Source: Eubacterium sp. (GTDB lineage Bacteria > Bacillota > Clostridia > Oscillospirales > Acutalibacteraceae). From it: a DNA stretch of 10,280 nucleotides. Under the pieces are notes generated by a model. That model saw only the letters and a list, made by a program, of their open reading frames with translations, was not told where the DNA came from and ran no database searches. The stretch is from positions 1 to 10,280 of the forward strand of contig JAILGO010000025.1 in the NCBI GenBank assembly GCA_024696725.1. Reading direction: 5' to 3'. This document shows, piece after piece, positions 1-8,937 of the stretch. The position numbers and the translations under genes are program-made. The number at the start of each line of letters is the position of its first letter. The first letter of the stretch is position 1.

Positions 1-1579
<1,579 letters not shown>

Positions 1580-1602
1580 ATTTATTCCCCCTGAAACCGA
1601 CA

Positions 1603-1632
1603 AAGGCGCCCGGGATATTCCCAAGACGCCTT
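1603..1632 (-). terminator. Terminator-like hairpin between gdhA and the small ORF
   Basis: Read on the minus strand, AAGGCG (1632-1627) pairs with CGCCTT (1608-1603). An inner stem GGGA/TCCC closes an ATA loop, with some G-U pairs and one bulge in between. The 3' flank is TTTGTCGGTTTC, only moderately U-rich, followed at once by the ribosome site of the 49-codon ORF. It could end gdhA transcripts or act as an attenuator for the ORF and pyrG. The same architecture is seen ahead of gdhA. Confidence 0.5.
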
Positions 1633-1639
1633 CGCCTTA
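1622..1639 (-). promoter_or_regulatory. Possible degenerate ANTAR-type hairpin ahead of the small ORF and pyrG
   Basis: On the minus strand TAAGGC (1639-1634) can pair with GTCTTG (1627-1622) around the six-base loop GAAGGC. Loop position 4 is G as in ANTAR targets, but position 1 is G rather than A, so the match is imperfect. The 3' arm is shared with the 5' arm of the hairpin at 1603-1632, so the two folds are mutually exclusive, as in the gdhA and glnA leaders. Functional assignment is inference. Confidence 0.35.
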
Positions 1640-1676
1640 TATAAAGTTTGTTATAGAATAAATCAGTTAAGTATAA

Positions 1677-3078
<1,402 letters not shown>

Positions 3079-3099
3079 TAAATATTTAATTTAAAAGAT

Positions 3100-3132
3100 A
3101 AAGAGTCCCCGGGTATAACCCAAAGACTCCCT
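3100..3132 (-). terminator. First leader hairpin of gdhA, intrinsic terminator-like
   Basis: On the minus strand a stem of 12 pairs (GAGTC with GACTC, three U-G pairs, then GGGT with ACCC) closes a TAT loop. The core spans 3103-3129 and weaker pairs extend it at the base. The 3' side runs into TTTATCTTTTAA (3102-3091), a reasonable U-tract, well before the gdhA start. This makes it a credible transcription attenuator in the leader. Confidence 0.6.
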
Positions 3133-3140
3133 TGCCTTTA
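3121..3140 (-). promoter_or_regulatory. ANTAR-type hexaloop hairpin, gdhA leader site 1
   Basis: On the minus strand TAAAGGC (3140-3134) pairs with GTCTTTG (3127-3121), seven pairs including U-G and G-U, around the loop AAGGGA (3133-3128). Loop positions 1 and 4 are A and G as in known ANTAR targets. The hairpin begins at the expected transcription start of gdhA. Its loop and 3' arm form most of the 5' arm of the terminator-like hairpin at 3100-3132, so only one of the two can exist at a time. Confidence 0.55.
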
Positions 3141-3147
3141 CAGTAAG

Positions 3148-3176
3148 ATGTTACACTAAAAAAACCGACTTGTCAA
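3148..3176 (-). promoter_or_regulatory. gdhA promoter
   Basis: Reading the minus strand, TTGACA (3176-3171), a 17-bp spacer, then TAACAT (3153-3148). The start of transcription is expected near 3141, directly ahead of the first hexaloop hairpin and about 130 bases before the gdhA ATG. Its -35 box lies back to back with the glnA -35 box, 19 bp apart. Confidence 0.8.
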
Positions 3177-3195
3177 GCCTTTTTTCAACTTTTTC

Positions 3196-3224
3196 TTGAC
3201 ATCATCTTCGGCGTATTATATATT
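3196..3224 (+). promoter_or_regulatory. glnA promoter
   Basis: TTGACA (3196-3201), 17-bp spacer, TATATT (3219-3224): a near-consensus vegetative promoter. Transcription is expected to start near 3231, giving a leader of about 85 bases that contains the hairpins at 3244-3292. I see no obvious GlnR/TnrA-type operator here, so control is more likely through the RNA leader. Confidence 0.85.
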
Positions 3225-3243
3225 ATTTACATAGATAATAAAC

Positions 3244-3259
3244 TGAGCAAAGGCGTTCA
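3244..3259 (+). promoter_or_regulatory. ANTAR-type hexaloop hairpin in the glnA leader
   Basis: TGAGC (3244-3248) pairs with GTTCA (3255-3259), five pairs including one G-U, around the loop AAAGGC (3249-3254). The loop has A at position 1 and G at position 4, matching the ANTAR recognition signature. Its last two loop bases and its whole 3' arm are also the 5' base of the terminator at 3253-3292. A neighbouring small stem AACT/AGTT (3262-3273, loop CGGG) is compatible with it and also conflicts with the terminator. Confidence 0.55.
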
Positions 3260-3299
3260 TTAACTCGGGAGTTTCCCGTTTTTAATGAGCGCATTTTTT
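3253..3299 (+). terminator. Intrinsic terminator (attenuator) in the glnA leader
   Basis: An outer stem of 11 pairs joins 3253-3263 with 3282-3292 (one G-U). A small internal loop follows, then an inner stem CGGGA/TCCCG closes a GTT loop (3271-3273). Directly after the stem comes ATTTTTT (3293-3299). It lies between the glnA promoter and the glnA start, so unregulated transcripts should stop here. This is a clear attenuator arrangement. Confidence 0.8.
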
Positions 3300-3315
3300 G
3301 AAAGAGGGTAAAAAA

Positions 3316-4527
3316 ATGAATTATACAAAGGATGAGGTTATTCAGTTTTGTATTGAAGAGGACGTTAAATTTGTACGCCTTGCGTTTTGCGACGTTTGGG
3401 GACGTCAGAAGAATATCTCAATTATGTCCGACGAGCTTGAGCGCGCCTTCGGTTACGGCATCGCGCTCGACGGCTCTGCGATACAGGGCTTCGGCGGAGA
3501 GATTCATTCCGATTTACTTCTTCACCCCGACGCTGAGACTTTAGTTATATTACCGTGGCGACCCGAGCAGGGCAGAGTAGTAAGGATGTTCTGTTCCATT
3601 ACCTATCCCGACGGAAAGCCTTTTGAATGCGATACGAGAACTATGCTTAAAAATGCAGTTAACGAGGCTGAAAAGGAAGGCTTCCGCTTTTACTTCGGCG
3701 CGGAGCAGGAGTTCTATCTTTTTAAATTAGACGAGAATAACGAGCCCACTAAAATTCCCTACGACAAGGCGGCTTATATGGATTTAGCGCCGTTCGACAA
3801 GGGCGAAAACATCCGCCGCGAAATATGTCTTACCTTAGAGAGAATGGGTATATCCCCCGAGAGCTCTCATCATGAGGAGGGTCCGGGACAAAACGAAATT
3901 GACTTCCGTTATTCAGACGCGCTTACCGCCGCCGATAACGTTATGACTTTCCAGACTGTTGTTAACACCGTAGCTAACCGAAACGGACTCTGCGCGGATT
4001 TTTCGCCAAAGCCGCTCGACGACAAGCCCGGTAACGGCTTCCATATTAATTTTTCCGTTAAATCCGACGACGGAAGCGATAACAATATGCCCTATATGAT
4101 AGCCGGCGTGCTCGACAAGGCGATTGAAATGACTGCTTTTCTTAATCCTACGGAAAAGTCTTACGACCGTCTCGGAAACAACAAGGCGCCGCGATACGTT
4201 TCGTGGTCAAGCGAAAACCGCTCTCAGCTTGTAAGAATTCCTGCGGCAATCGGTCAGTATAAAAGGGCTGAGCTAAGAAGCGCCGACCCGTCGGTTAATC
4301 CGTATATCGCGTTTGCGCTGATAATATATTCGGGCTTATACGGAATTAAAAACAAGCTCGATTTACCCTTCGTTGCGGACTTTAATCTGTTTACCGCAGA
4401 CGAAACGACGCTGTCGCACTTCAAGTCGCTTCCGCTCTCGCTTGAGGAAGCTAAAGCGGCTGCGACGAAAAGCGAATTCATTAAAGAACATATACCCGAA
4501 AAGATATTTGACATCTACTGTAAATAA
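3316..4527 (+). CDS. glnA: Glutamine synthetase, short clostridial GSI-type
   Basis: Cytosolic ATP-dependent ligase making glutamine from glutamate and ammonium, 403 residues. The beta-grasp N-domain (LDGSAIQGF, 51-59) is followed by the catalytic domain. This shows metal-binding GAEQEF (Glu130, Glu132) and SSHHEEGPGQNEIDF (Glu187, Glu194), the GFHINFS histidine (His243), NRSQLVRIP (Arg302, Arg307) and ELRSADP (Arg321). The ATG at 3316 is preferred over an in-frame TTG at 3298 because AGAGGG precedes it and the TTG lies inside the leader U-tract. Compared with Bacillus-type enzymes (about 444 aa) it lacks the C-terminal tail and has a shorter loop after His243. The Arg of the VRIEES feedback motif is Gly61, and the flap position usually Glu (GYEAP) is Lys290 (NNKAP). 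It is followed after 33 bp by the ANTAR regulator, probably as one operon. Confidence 0.95.
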   Translation: MNYTKDEVIQFCIEEDVKFVRLAFCDVWGRQKNISIMSDELERAFGYGIALDGSAIQGFGGEIHSDLLLHPDAETLVILPWRPEQGRVVRMFCSITYPDGKPFECDTRTMLKNAVNEAEKEGFRFYFGAEQEFYLFKLDENNEPTKIPYDKAAYMDLAPFDKGENIRREICLTLERMGISPESSHHEEGPGQNEIDFRYSDALTAADNVMTFQTVVNTVANRNGLCADFSPKPLDDKPGNGFHINFSVKSDDGSDNNMPYMIAGVLDKAIEMTAFLNPTEKSYDRLGNNKAPRYVSWSSENRSQLVRIPAAIGQYKRAELRSADPSVNPYIAFALIIYSGLYGIKNKLDLPFVADFNLFTADETTLSHFKSLPLSLEEAKAAATKSEFIKEHIPEKIFDIYCK

Positions 4528-4560
4528 GCGTTAAAAATACGGCTGAAAGGAGGGAGCAGA

Positions 4561-5145
4561 ATGTCATTTGAAAAGCAGGCGTACAGCGTTCTCGTTGTAT
4601 CCTCGGCCGAAAACTTTCATAACGCAATGTCGGCAATGCTCCCCGAAGTGAGCTTTCAGCCTATAGTCAGCGTACCGACGGTTTCGGCGGCACAGCGCGC
4701 AACGGCGGAGCGAAGCTTCGATTTCGTTATTATCAACGCGCCGCTTAAAGACGATTTGGGAATGCGCTTCGCTATAGACTGCAGTACGGCGCACAACTCC
4801 CTCGTCCTGTTTTTAATCAGTAACGAAATCCACGGCGACGTATACGAAAAGGTTGCAAGCCACGGCGTTTTCACCCTTCCGAAGCCTATGAACAAGCAAA
4901 CAATGGATAATGCTCTGCGCTGGCTTCTTACGGCAAAGCGCAAGCTGACCGGCTTTGAAAAGAAAACAACGAAAATTGAAGATAAAATGGAGGAAATCCG
5001 TCTTGTAAACAAGGCGAAATGGCTCCTTATCAGTAACGAGGGACTGCTTGAGCCCGAGGCTCACCGCTATCTTGAAAAGGAAGCGATGGACCGCTGTATT
5101 ACTAAAAAAGCAGTCGCACGGGAAATCATTGATAAATATTCATAA
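4561..5145 (+). CDS. ANTAR-domain response regulator (NasT/AmiR-like) with pseudo-receiver
   Basis: Predicted RNA-binding transcription antiterminator, 194 residues, encoded directly behind glnA with a strong GGAGG site. Residues about 8-125 have a receiver-like alternating fold. The acidic pair near the N-terminus is replaced by Ser14-Ser15, and the phosphoacceptor position in FVIINAPLKDDLG is Asn59 instead of Asp; the conserved Lys (LPKP, Lys108) remains. A polar helical linker (about 128-148) leads into the C-terminal ANTAR three-helix bundle, with the hallmark AKWLL (152-156), the EPEAHRYLEKEAM helix and AVAREI (184-189). ANTAR domains bind paired or single hexaloop hairpins and prevent terminator formation. 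Candidate targets lie in the adjacent glnA and gdhA leaders. The signal it senses is unknown; with no Asp, phosphorylation is unlikely. No partner kinase is visible. Confidence 0.9.
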   Translation: MSFEKQAYSVLVVSSAENFHNAMSAMLPEVSFQPIVSVPTVSAAQRATAERSFDFVIINAPLKDDLGMRFAIDCSTAHNSLVLFLISNEIHGDVYEKVASHGVFTLPKPMNKQTMDNALRWLLTAKRKLTGFEKKTTKIEDKMEEIRLVNKAKWLLISNEGLLEPEAHRYLEKEAMDRCITKKAVAREIIDKYS

Positions 5146-5151
5146 TTATAA

Positions 5152-5181
5152 AACCGGCTGTTAACGCAGCCGGTTATTTTT
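5152..5181. terminator. Bidirectional intrinsic terminator
   Basis: Perfect 9-bp stem AACCGGCTG/CAGCCGGTT with a six-base loop TTAACG, followed on the plus strand by ATTTTTT and on the minus strand by TTTTATAATT. It ends the glnA-ANTAR transcript and also serves the convergent PAQR gene, whose stop codon overlaps the plus-strand U-tract. Confidence 0.9.
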
Positions 5182-5846
5182 TAAAAACAATGCTTTTTTA
5201 TTCCGAGGAAAAAGACAGTAAGCCCGATATCAATAAAAACGTGAAATACCGCGTGGATATATCGCTTCTTTTTTCCGATTCCGTAAAGCGCCGCGCCCGT
5301 AAGAAGAAAGGCGCCGCCCGAGAGAAGATAGTAAAACGCGTCCTTCGGCAGTATTTTAAACGCCTTACCGCCCGATACCGCGCAGGCGAGCGACGTACCG
5401 ATATAAAGGCACATCTGAAGCGCTCTCGTTTTATTAAACGAGAAAAACGTAAGAAGCAGTCCGCTGACCGCTCCGAACCACGCAAACGACGCCATAAGAA
5501 CGGCGGCGGTTTTTCCCGCCGTTTCGGCTACTGTCGGAACGCAGCCCGTCGCCGTACCCGCAACCGCGAAGAATATCATACAGTGGTCGAGCAGACGAAG
5601 AAAACGTTTACGCCCGTCTTTCGTTTCCGCGTGATAGAGAACCGACGTAAGAAACATAACCGTCGTGCCGAAAAAATATAGCGAGGCGCAGATAATGCGA
5701 AACAAATCGCCGCTTTTTATTGAAGGGACAAGACAGTAAATAACTATAAAAACGCTGAGGACAAGTCCCGCGGCGTGAGTTACGGTATGTAACCGTTCTT
5801 CCCTTTTTGTATATTCAACGAGTGAAACGGATTCCCACGGCTTCAA
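5181..5846 (-). CDS. PAQR / hemolysin III family membrane protein (YqfA-like)
   Basis: Integral membrane protein of 221 residues with about seven hydrophobic helices, typical length for bacterial hemolysin III/TrhA-type proteins. The PAQR signature residues are present: EERLHTVTHAAG near the N-terminus, SVLYH (Ser68, His72), LDHCMIFFAVAGT (Asp87) and HAVFH (His198, His202) before the last helix. These form the zinc site of the family, which includes adiponectin receptors. The bacterial members are linked to membrane-lipid homeostasis rather than proven haemolysis. Translation appears to start at TTG (5846), preceded by AAGAAGGGAAG. An in-frame stop lies about 30 bases upstream and the next ATG is at codon 64, so no better start exists. 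It lies 136 bp downstream of the OmdA-family gene, with no convincing promoter in the gap, so it may be co-transcribed with it. Confidence 0.88.
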   Translation of the reverse strand: MKPWESVSLVEYTKREERLHTVTHAAGLVLSVFIVIYCLVPSIKSGDLFRIICASLYFFGTTVMFLTSVLYHAETKDGRKRFLRLLDHCMIFFAVAGTATGCVPTVAETAGKTAAVLMASFAWFGAVSGLLLTFFSFNKTRALQMCLYIGTSLACAVSGGKAFKILPKDAFYYLLSGGAFLLTGAALYGIGKKKRYIHAVFHVFIDIGLTVFFLGIKKHCF

Positions 5847-5982
5847 CGCGGCACTTCCCTTCTTGTTTTTTCTTCAGACGCTCAAAGTCGCCCATCCTGT
5901 ATCGGCGCAAGTATTTACCTTATATTTATTTTCATTAATCCAAAAGCCTCGCGGTCGCTTTACGTCGGCTCCTGAGTTTTTC

Positions 5983-6573
5983 TCAGGGCTTTTCCGTATC
6001 AGGCAAGCCGTAGTATTTATCTATTCCGCCGTATCCGACTATCAGCTTATTCTCTCTCGTTTTCGCTATAAAGCTGTTAAGGCGTTTTTTGAATTCGTCG
6101 GGACGTTTTCTCGCGGCGTCAATATAAGCGACGCGGATTCTTTTATACGGCTCGGTAAACGCAAGGTAGTTTTTCCACGCGGTTTTATCCTTTTCAATTT
6201 CGGATAATATATCCTCGGGAAAGACGAACGGAGCTTCGATTACGCTCTTAACTTCCTCACGGATTTTCGGGTGAATAAGTCCCTCGCCGTCGAGTCGGAT
6301 AAGCCGTTCAATATTAGGCTGCGAATACCCGCTTTTCTTTCTTCTCGGGGTGAAGCGGCGGATATGGTGAGCCTCGTCAAGCGTACGCGCGGTACTGTCT
6401 ATCCAGCCGAAGCACAGCGCCTCCTCAACCGCGTCGTTATATGAAACCCCTGCCTCGCCCGAATCCTTTACGGGAAACACGAACCATATTTCCTTTTCAG
6501 TTTCAAAATGCTCCGAAAGCCAGGCTCTCCATTCAGCGCGGCTATCGGTATAAAAGGTATTATTAACTTCCAT
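5983..6573 (-). CDS. YdeI/OmpD-associated (OmdA) family protein
   Basis: Soluble protein of 196 residues. The N-terminal part resembles the YdeI/OmpD-associated, so-called bacteriocin-protection family: FYTDSRAEWRAWLSEHF, then EIWFVFPVKDSG, YNDAVEEALCFGWIDS and RRFTPRRKKSGYSQPNIERL. This run from the FGWIDS motif to FTPRRKKS is characteristic. The C-terminal half is helical and rich in charged residues, with the family helix around AYIDAARKRPDEFKKRL. The biochemical role of the family is not settled and I do not assign one. The ATG at 6573 has AAGGGGAAAG just upstream. It is transcribed from an extended -10 promoter immediately behind the terminator of the HAD gene. No signal peptide or membrane helix is seen. 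Confidence 0.85.
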   Translation of the reverse strand: MEVNNTFYTDSRAEWRAWLSEHFETEKEIWFVFPVKDSGEAGVSYNDAVEEALCFGWIDSTARTLDEAHHIRRFTPRRKKSGYSQPNIERLIRLDGEGLIHPKIREEVKSVIEAPFVFPEDILSEIEKDKTAWKNYLAFTEPYKRIRVAYIDAARKRPDEFKKRLNSFIAKTRENKLIVGYGGIDKYYGLPDTEKP

Positions 6574-6604
6574 ATCTTTCCCCTTAATACCGAAATACTT
6601 AATT

Positions 6605-6613
6605 ATTATAGCA
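6605..6613 (-). promoter_or_regulatory. Extended -10 promoter of the OmdA-family gene
   Basis: On the minus strand TGCTATAAT, an extended -10 element (TGnTATAAT), lies 32 bp before the ATG at 6573. The -35 position holds only TGTACT, inside the preceding terminator, so recognition would rely on the TG extension. Confidence 0.6.
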
Positions 6614-6618
6614 TACCC

Positions 6619-6653
6619 AAAGAAAAAAGTACAGCCGCCCGAAGCGGCTGTAC
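6619..6653 (-). terminator. Intrinsic terminator of the HAD gene
   Basis: On the minus strand a perfect 10-bp stem, GTACAGCCGC with GCGGCTGTAC, closes a TTCGG loop (6629-6653) and is followed by TTTTTTCTTT. It lies just after the stop codon of the HAD-family gene. It is a strong, textbook-shaped terminator. Confidence 0.92.
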
Positions 6654-6658
6654 GCCTG

Positions 6659-7759
6659 TTATTTTTTAGTTACGTTATCGCCGTAAATCGTTTTCCAGTC
6701 GTTTTTCATAGAGATTGCAGTCCAGCCGTTTTCTTCACAGCTTTTCTTCATTTTCTCCGCTTTTTCGGGATTTCCGTTTTCACGCTCGGTATCGTCGCAG
6801 CAAAGCATAAACGCCTTAGCCTTATACTTATTATCGTTAATCGTGTACTCAGCCATGCTTGAGTCGCTTCCGCTGTTTCCAAAAGCGAGTACGGGCTGCT
6901 TTCCGATTTCCTGCTGAATTACGGTAACCTTATTCATATCAAGGTTTTTAACGATAAATTTGCCGCCGAGCACGAGCTGGTCGTTATCGTCGAACTGATA
7001 CTCAAGTCCGTCGGTATTGCCCTGGTCCGTAGCTACAAGAGAATCGTCGGAGCCGATAATCCGGTTAGACGGTAAATCAAGCGGCGAAGCCTTAACTAGA
7101 CCTCTTACGATAAATCTGTCGGTACCGCTTACAACATATACGGTAAAGCCATTAGCCTTAAGAAGCTCTACGACCTCGAGCATAGGCTTATAGAACGCCT
7201 CTCCTCTCGTCATACCGTTATAGCCGGGCGACGGAGTTTTAGCGAATTCCGCGGCATAATCAACGAATTCCTCGGGAGTAAGACCCGAGAATGCCGAAGC
7301 GACAGCCTTTCCGTGACGTTCCATTGAATCAGGCGCAGATACGCCGGTATACATTAACTGCTGAACGTCCTTTAATACATCCTTTTCAAAATCGCTCGCC
7401 TTATCCTTATAAGTCGGGTCGTCTTTAATGCGGTATTCATAGATACAATGGTCGAAATAACAGGGGTCGGTTTCGCACGCAAGAGTACCGTCGAGGTCGA
7501 ACACGGCAATTCTATCCTCTACGGGAATAAAATCAGCCGAATTCTTATCCGTTACGGCTTTAACGTATTGAGTAAGCTCCGACTTAAGCGGCGCGCTGTC
7601 GTTCCAGAGCGAAAGCTCCGAACCGGCGTCTGCGGCAGGCAGAGAGGGAGAAATATCCTTACGCTCAAGCACGTAAAGAGTGCTTACGGTCAGTAACGCC
7701 ATAGCAAGCAAAACGGATATAAATTTCCATACCAGAGAATTATTTTTTGTTTTTTCCAT
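6659..7759 (-). CDS. Membrane-anchored HAD-superfamily phosphatase
   Basis: Protein of 366 residues with a short positively charged N-terminus and one hydrophobic helix (about residues 11-31). This is probably an uncleaved anchor that places the catalytic part outside the membrane. The HAD signature follows: motif I FDLDGTL (nucleophile Asp88, acid/base Asp90), an alpha-helical cap, motif II VYVVSGTDR (Ser211), a motif III lysine around GGKFIVKNLD (Lys267 or Lys271), and motif IV AFGNSGSDSSM (Asp299). The layout resembles phosphoserine phosphatase-like HADs; the substrate cannot be told. Motif IV has GN where GD is usual. The ATG at 7759 has AGGAGG at the right distance. It is transcribed alone, from the promoter at 7788-7816 to the terminator at 6619-6653, divergent from the MocA-type gene. 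Confidence 0.85.
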   Translation of the reverse strand: MEKTKNNSLVWKFISVLLAMALLTVSTLYVLERKDISPSLPAADAGSELSLWNDSAPLKSELTQYVKAVTDKNSADFIPVEDRIAVFDLDGTLACETDPCYFDHCIYEYRIKDDPTYKDKASDFEKDVLKDVQQLMYTGVSAPDSMERHGKAVASAFSGLTPEEFVDYAAEFAKTPSPGYNGMTRGEAFYKPMLEVVELLKANGFTVYVVSGTDRFIVRGLVKASPLDLPSNRIIGSDDSLVATDQGNTDGLEYQFDDNDQLVLGGKFIVKNLDMNKVTVIQQEIGKQPVLAFGNSGSDSSMAEYTINDNKYKAKAFMLCCDDTERENGNPEKAEKMKKSCEENGWTAISMKNDWKTIYGDNVTKK

Positions 7760-7787
7760 AATACACCTCCTGATTAATTACAGTTAA

Positions 7788-7816
7788 AATATAGCATCAA
7801 CAGAGATTCAAGTCAA
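7788..7816 (-). promoter_or_regulatory. Promoter of the HAD phosphatase gene
   Basis: On the minus strand TTGACT (7816-7811), a 17-bp spacer ending in TGC (an extended -10), then TATATT (7793-7788). It lies 29 bp before the ATG at 7759. Confidence 0.82.
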
Positions 7817-7872
7817 GAAAGCAGAAATAAATATATAAACCGTACCGTAATCGTCTTTTAATGCCCGTCGTA

Positions 7873-7901
7873 TTGAAAAGAAAACGAGGTTATATTATAA
7901 T
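7873..7901 (+). promoter_or_regulatory. Promoter of the Gfo/Idh/MocA gene
   Basis: TTGAAA (7873-7878), 17-bp spacer, perfect TATAAT (7896-7901). The start codon is 33 bp further on. It diverges from the HAD promoter; the AT-rich stretch between them shows no recognisable operator. Confidence 0.85.
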
Positions 7902-7933
7902 GTTTTCAGTAAGAAATATCGGGAAGGTGTAAA

Positions 7934-8905
7934 ATGAAAGAGTATAAATGGGCGTGCATAGGCTGCGGTCACATAGCAAACGAGACGGCGCAGGCAATGA
8001 AAGCCGCGGGAAGAAGCTTTTACGGCGTTTATTCGAGAACGTATAATAAGGCGCTCAGCTTCGCCGCGGAGTACGGAATAGAAAAGGTATACGAGAGCGC
8101 CGACGGACTTTTTTCGGATAAGGATATCGACATAGTATACGTCGCTACTCCGCATAACAGACATATAGAATACATCTTAAAGGCCGCAGAAAGCAAAAAG
8201 CATATTCTCTGCGAAAAGGCGATTACGCTGAACTCCGACGAGCTTTCAAGGGCTGTAAAGGCGTGCGGGGATAACGGAGTAATACTTGCCGAAGCTATGA
8301 CGGTTTATCATTTACCCGTACTTAAAGAGGTATCGGAATATATAAAATGCGGAAGGCTCGGAAGGCTTAAAATGATTGAGGTTAACCTCGGAAGCTGCAA
8401 GACCTACGATATGACGAACCGCTTTTTCAATCCCGCGCTTGCGGGCGGAGCTATGCTTGATATAGGGGTTTACGCTCTTTCGTTCGTCAGGTACTTTTTC
8501 AGTGAGAACGCAAGCGATATCAGTTCTGTCGTTAAGCTTGCGCCGACGGGAGTCGACGAGCAGGCGGTACTGCTTTTAAAAAACAGTAAAGACGAAATGG
8601 CGGGAGTTACGCTTTCTCTTACGGCTAAGCTTCCGAGAACGGCGGTAGCCTCATTCGAAAACGGATACGTTCAGGTCGAAAGCTACAACCGCTCAAGCTA
8701 TGCCGAAATAACCTTTAATAACGGTGACGACCCGATTATTATTACAAGCGATAAATCGGTATCGCCGCTTATATATGAGATAAAGGATATGGAAAGCGCA
8801 GTCAGCGGAGATAACGGAATGCACCTCGATTACACGACAGACGTTATGGAGCTTATGACTAAATTCCGAAAGGAATGGGGAGTAATTTATCCCGAAGAAA
8901 AGTAA
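7934..8905 (+). CDS. Gfo/Idh/MocA-family NAD(P)-dependent oxidoreductase
   Basis: Soluble dehydrogenase of 323 residues, the normal family length. The N-terminal Rossmann fold has KWACIGCGHIA (GxGxxA at 10-15), VYVATPHNRHIEY (68-80) and the catalytic-lysine motif CEKAITLN (Lys95). The substrate domain shows EAMTVYHLP, then GGAMLDIGVYALSF (171-184) with the Asp176/Tyr180 pair that often replaces Asp/His in this family. The usual EKP is EKA here. Relatives act on sugars, inositols or dihydrodiols; the substrate cannot be inferred because no sugar transporter or kinase lies nearby. The ATG at 7934 has GGGAAGG 7 bases upstream. It is transcribed alone from a strong promoter and ends in a bidirectional terminator. 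Confidence 0.9.
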   Translation: MKEYKWACIGCGHIANETAQAMKAAGRSFYGVYSRTYNKALSFAAEYGIEKVYESADGLFSDKDIDIVYVATPHNRHIEYILKAAESKKHILCEKAITLNSDELSRAVKACGDNGVILAEAMTVYHLPVLKEVSEYIKCGRLGRLKMIEVNLGSCKTYDMTNRFFNPALAGGAMLDIGVYALSFVRYFFSENASDISSVVKLAPTGVDEQAVLLLKNSKDEMAGVTLSLTAKLPRTAVASFENGYVQVESYNRSSYAEITFNNGDDPIIITSDKSVSPLIYEIKDMESAVSGDNGMHLDYTTDVMELMTKFRKEWGVIYPEEK

Positions 8906-8937
8906 AAGACAGGCGGCTCAGCCGCCCGTCTTTTTTA
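8906..8937. terminator. Bidirectional intrinsic terminator
   Basis: Stem AGAC-A-GGCGGC with GCCGCC-C-GTCT (one A-C mismatch) and loop TCA, followed by TTTTTTATTTT on the plus strand and TTTTACTTTTC on the minus strand. It separates the convergent MocA-type and surface-protein genes; the stop codon of the latter (8935-8937) overlaps the U-tract. Confidence 0.9.

Noticed and set aside
1650..1676. Possible promoter for the small ORF (TTATAC, 15 bp, TATAAC on the minus strand)
   Set aside because: Weak boxes with non-optimal spacing in AT-rich DNA directly after the gdhA stop; cannot be told from chance.
5190..5681. Plus-strand open frame of 163 codons, very Arg/Lys-rich
   Set aside because: Antisense shadow of the PAQR gene; the extreme basic composition is what a reversed membrane-protein gene gives.
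5847..5982. Separate promoter for the PAQR gene (TTTTGG, 15 bp, TATAAG on the minus strand)
   Set aside because: Both boxes are poor and the spacing is short; read-through from the OmdA-family gene explains expression equally well.
5971..5987. Hairpin CCTGAG/CTCAGG at the end of the OmdA-family gene as a terminator
   Set aside because: It overlaps the stop codon and on the minus strand is not followed by a U-tract; on the plus strand there is no transcript to end.
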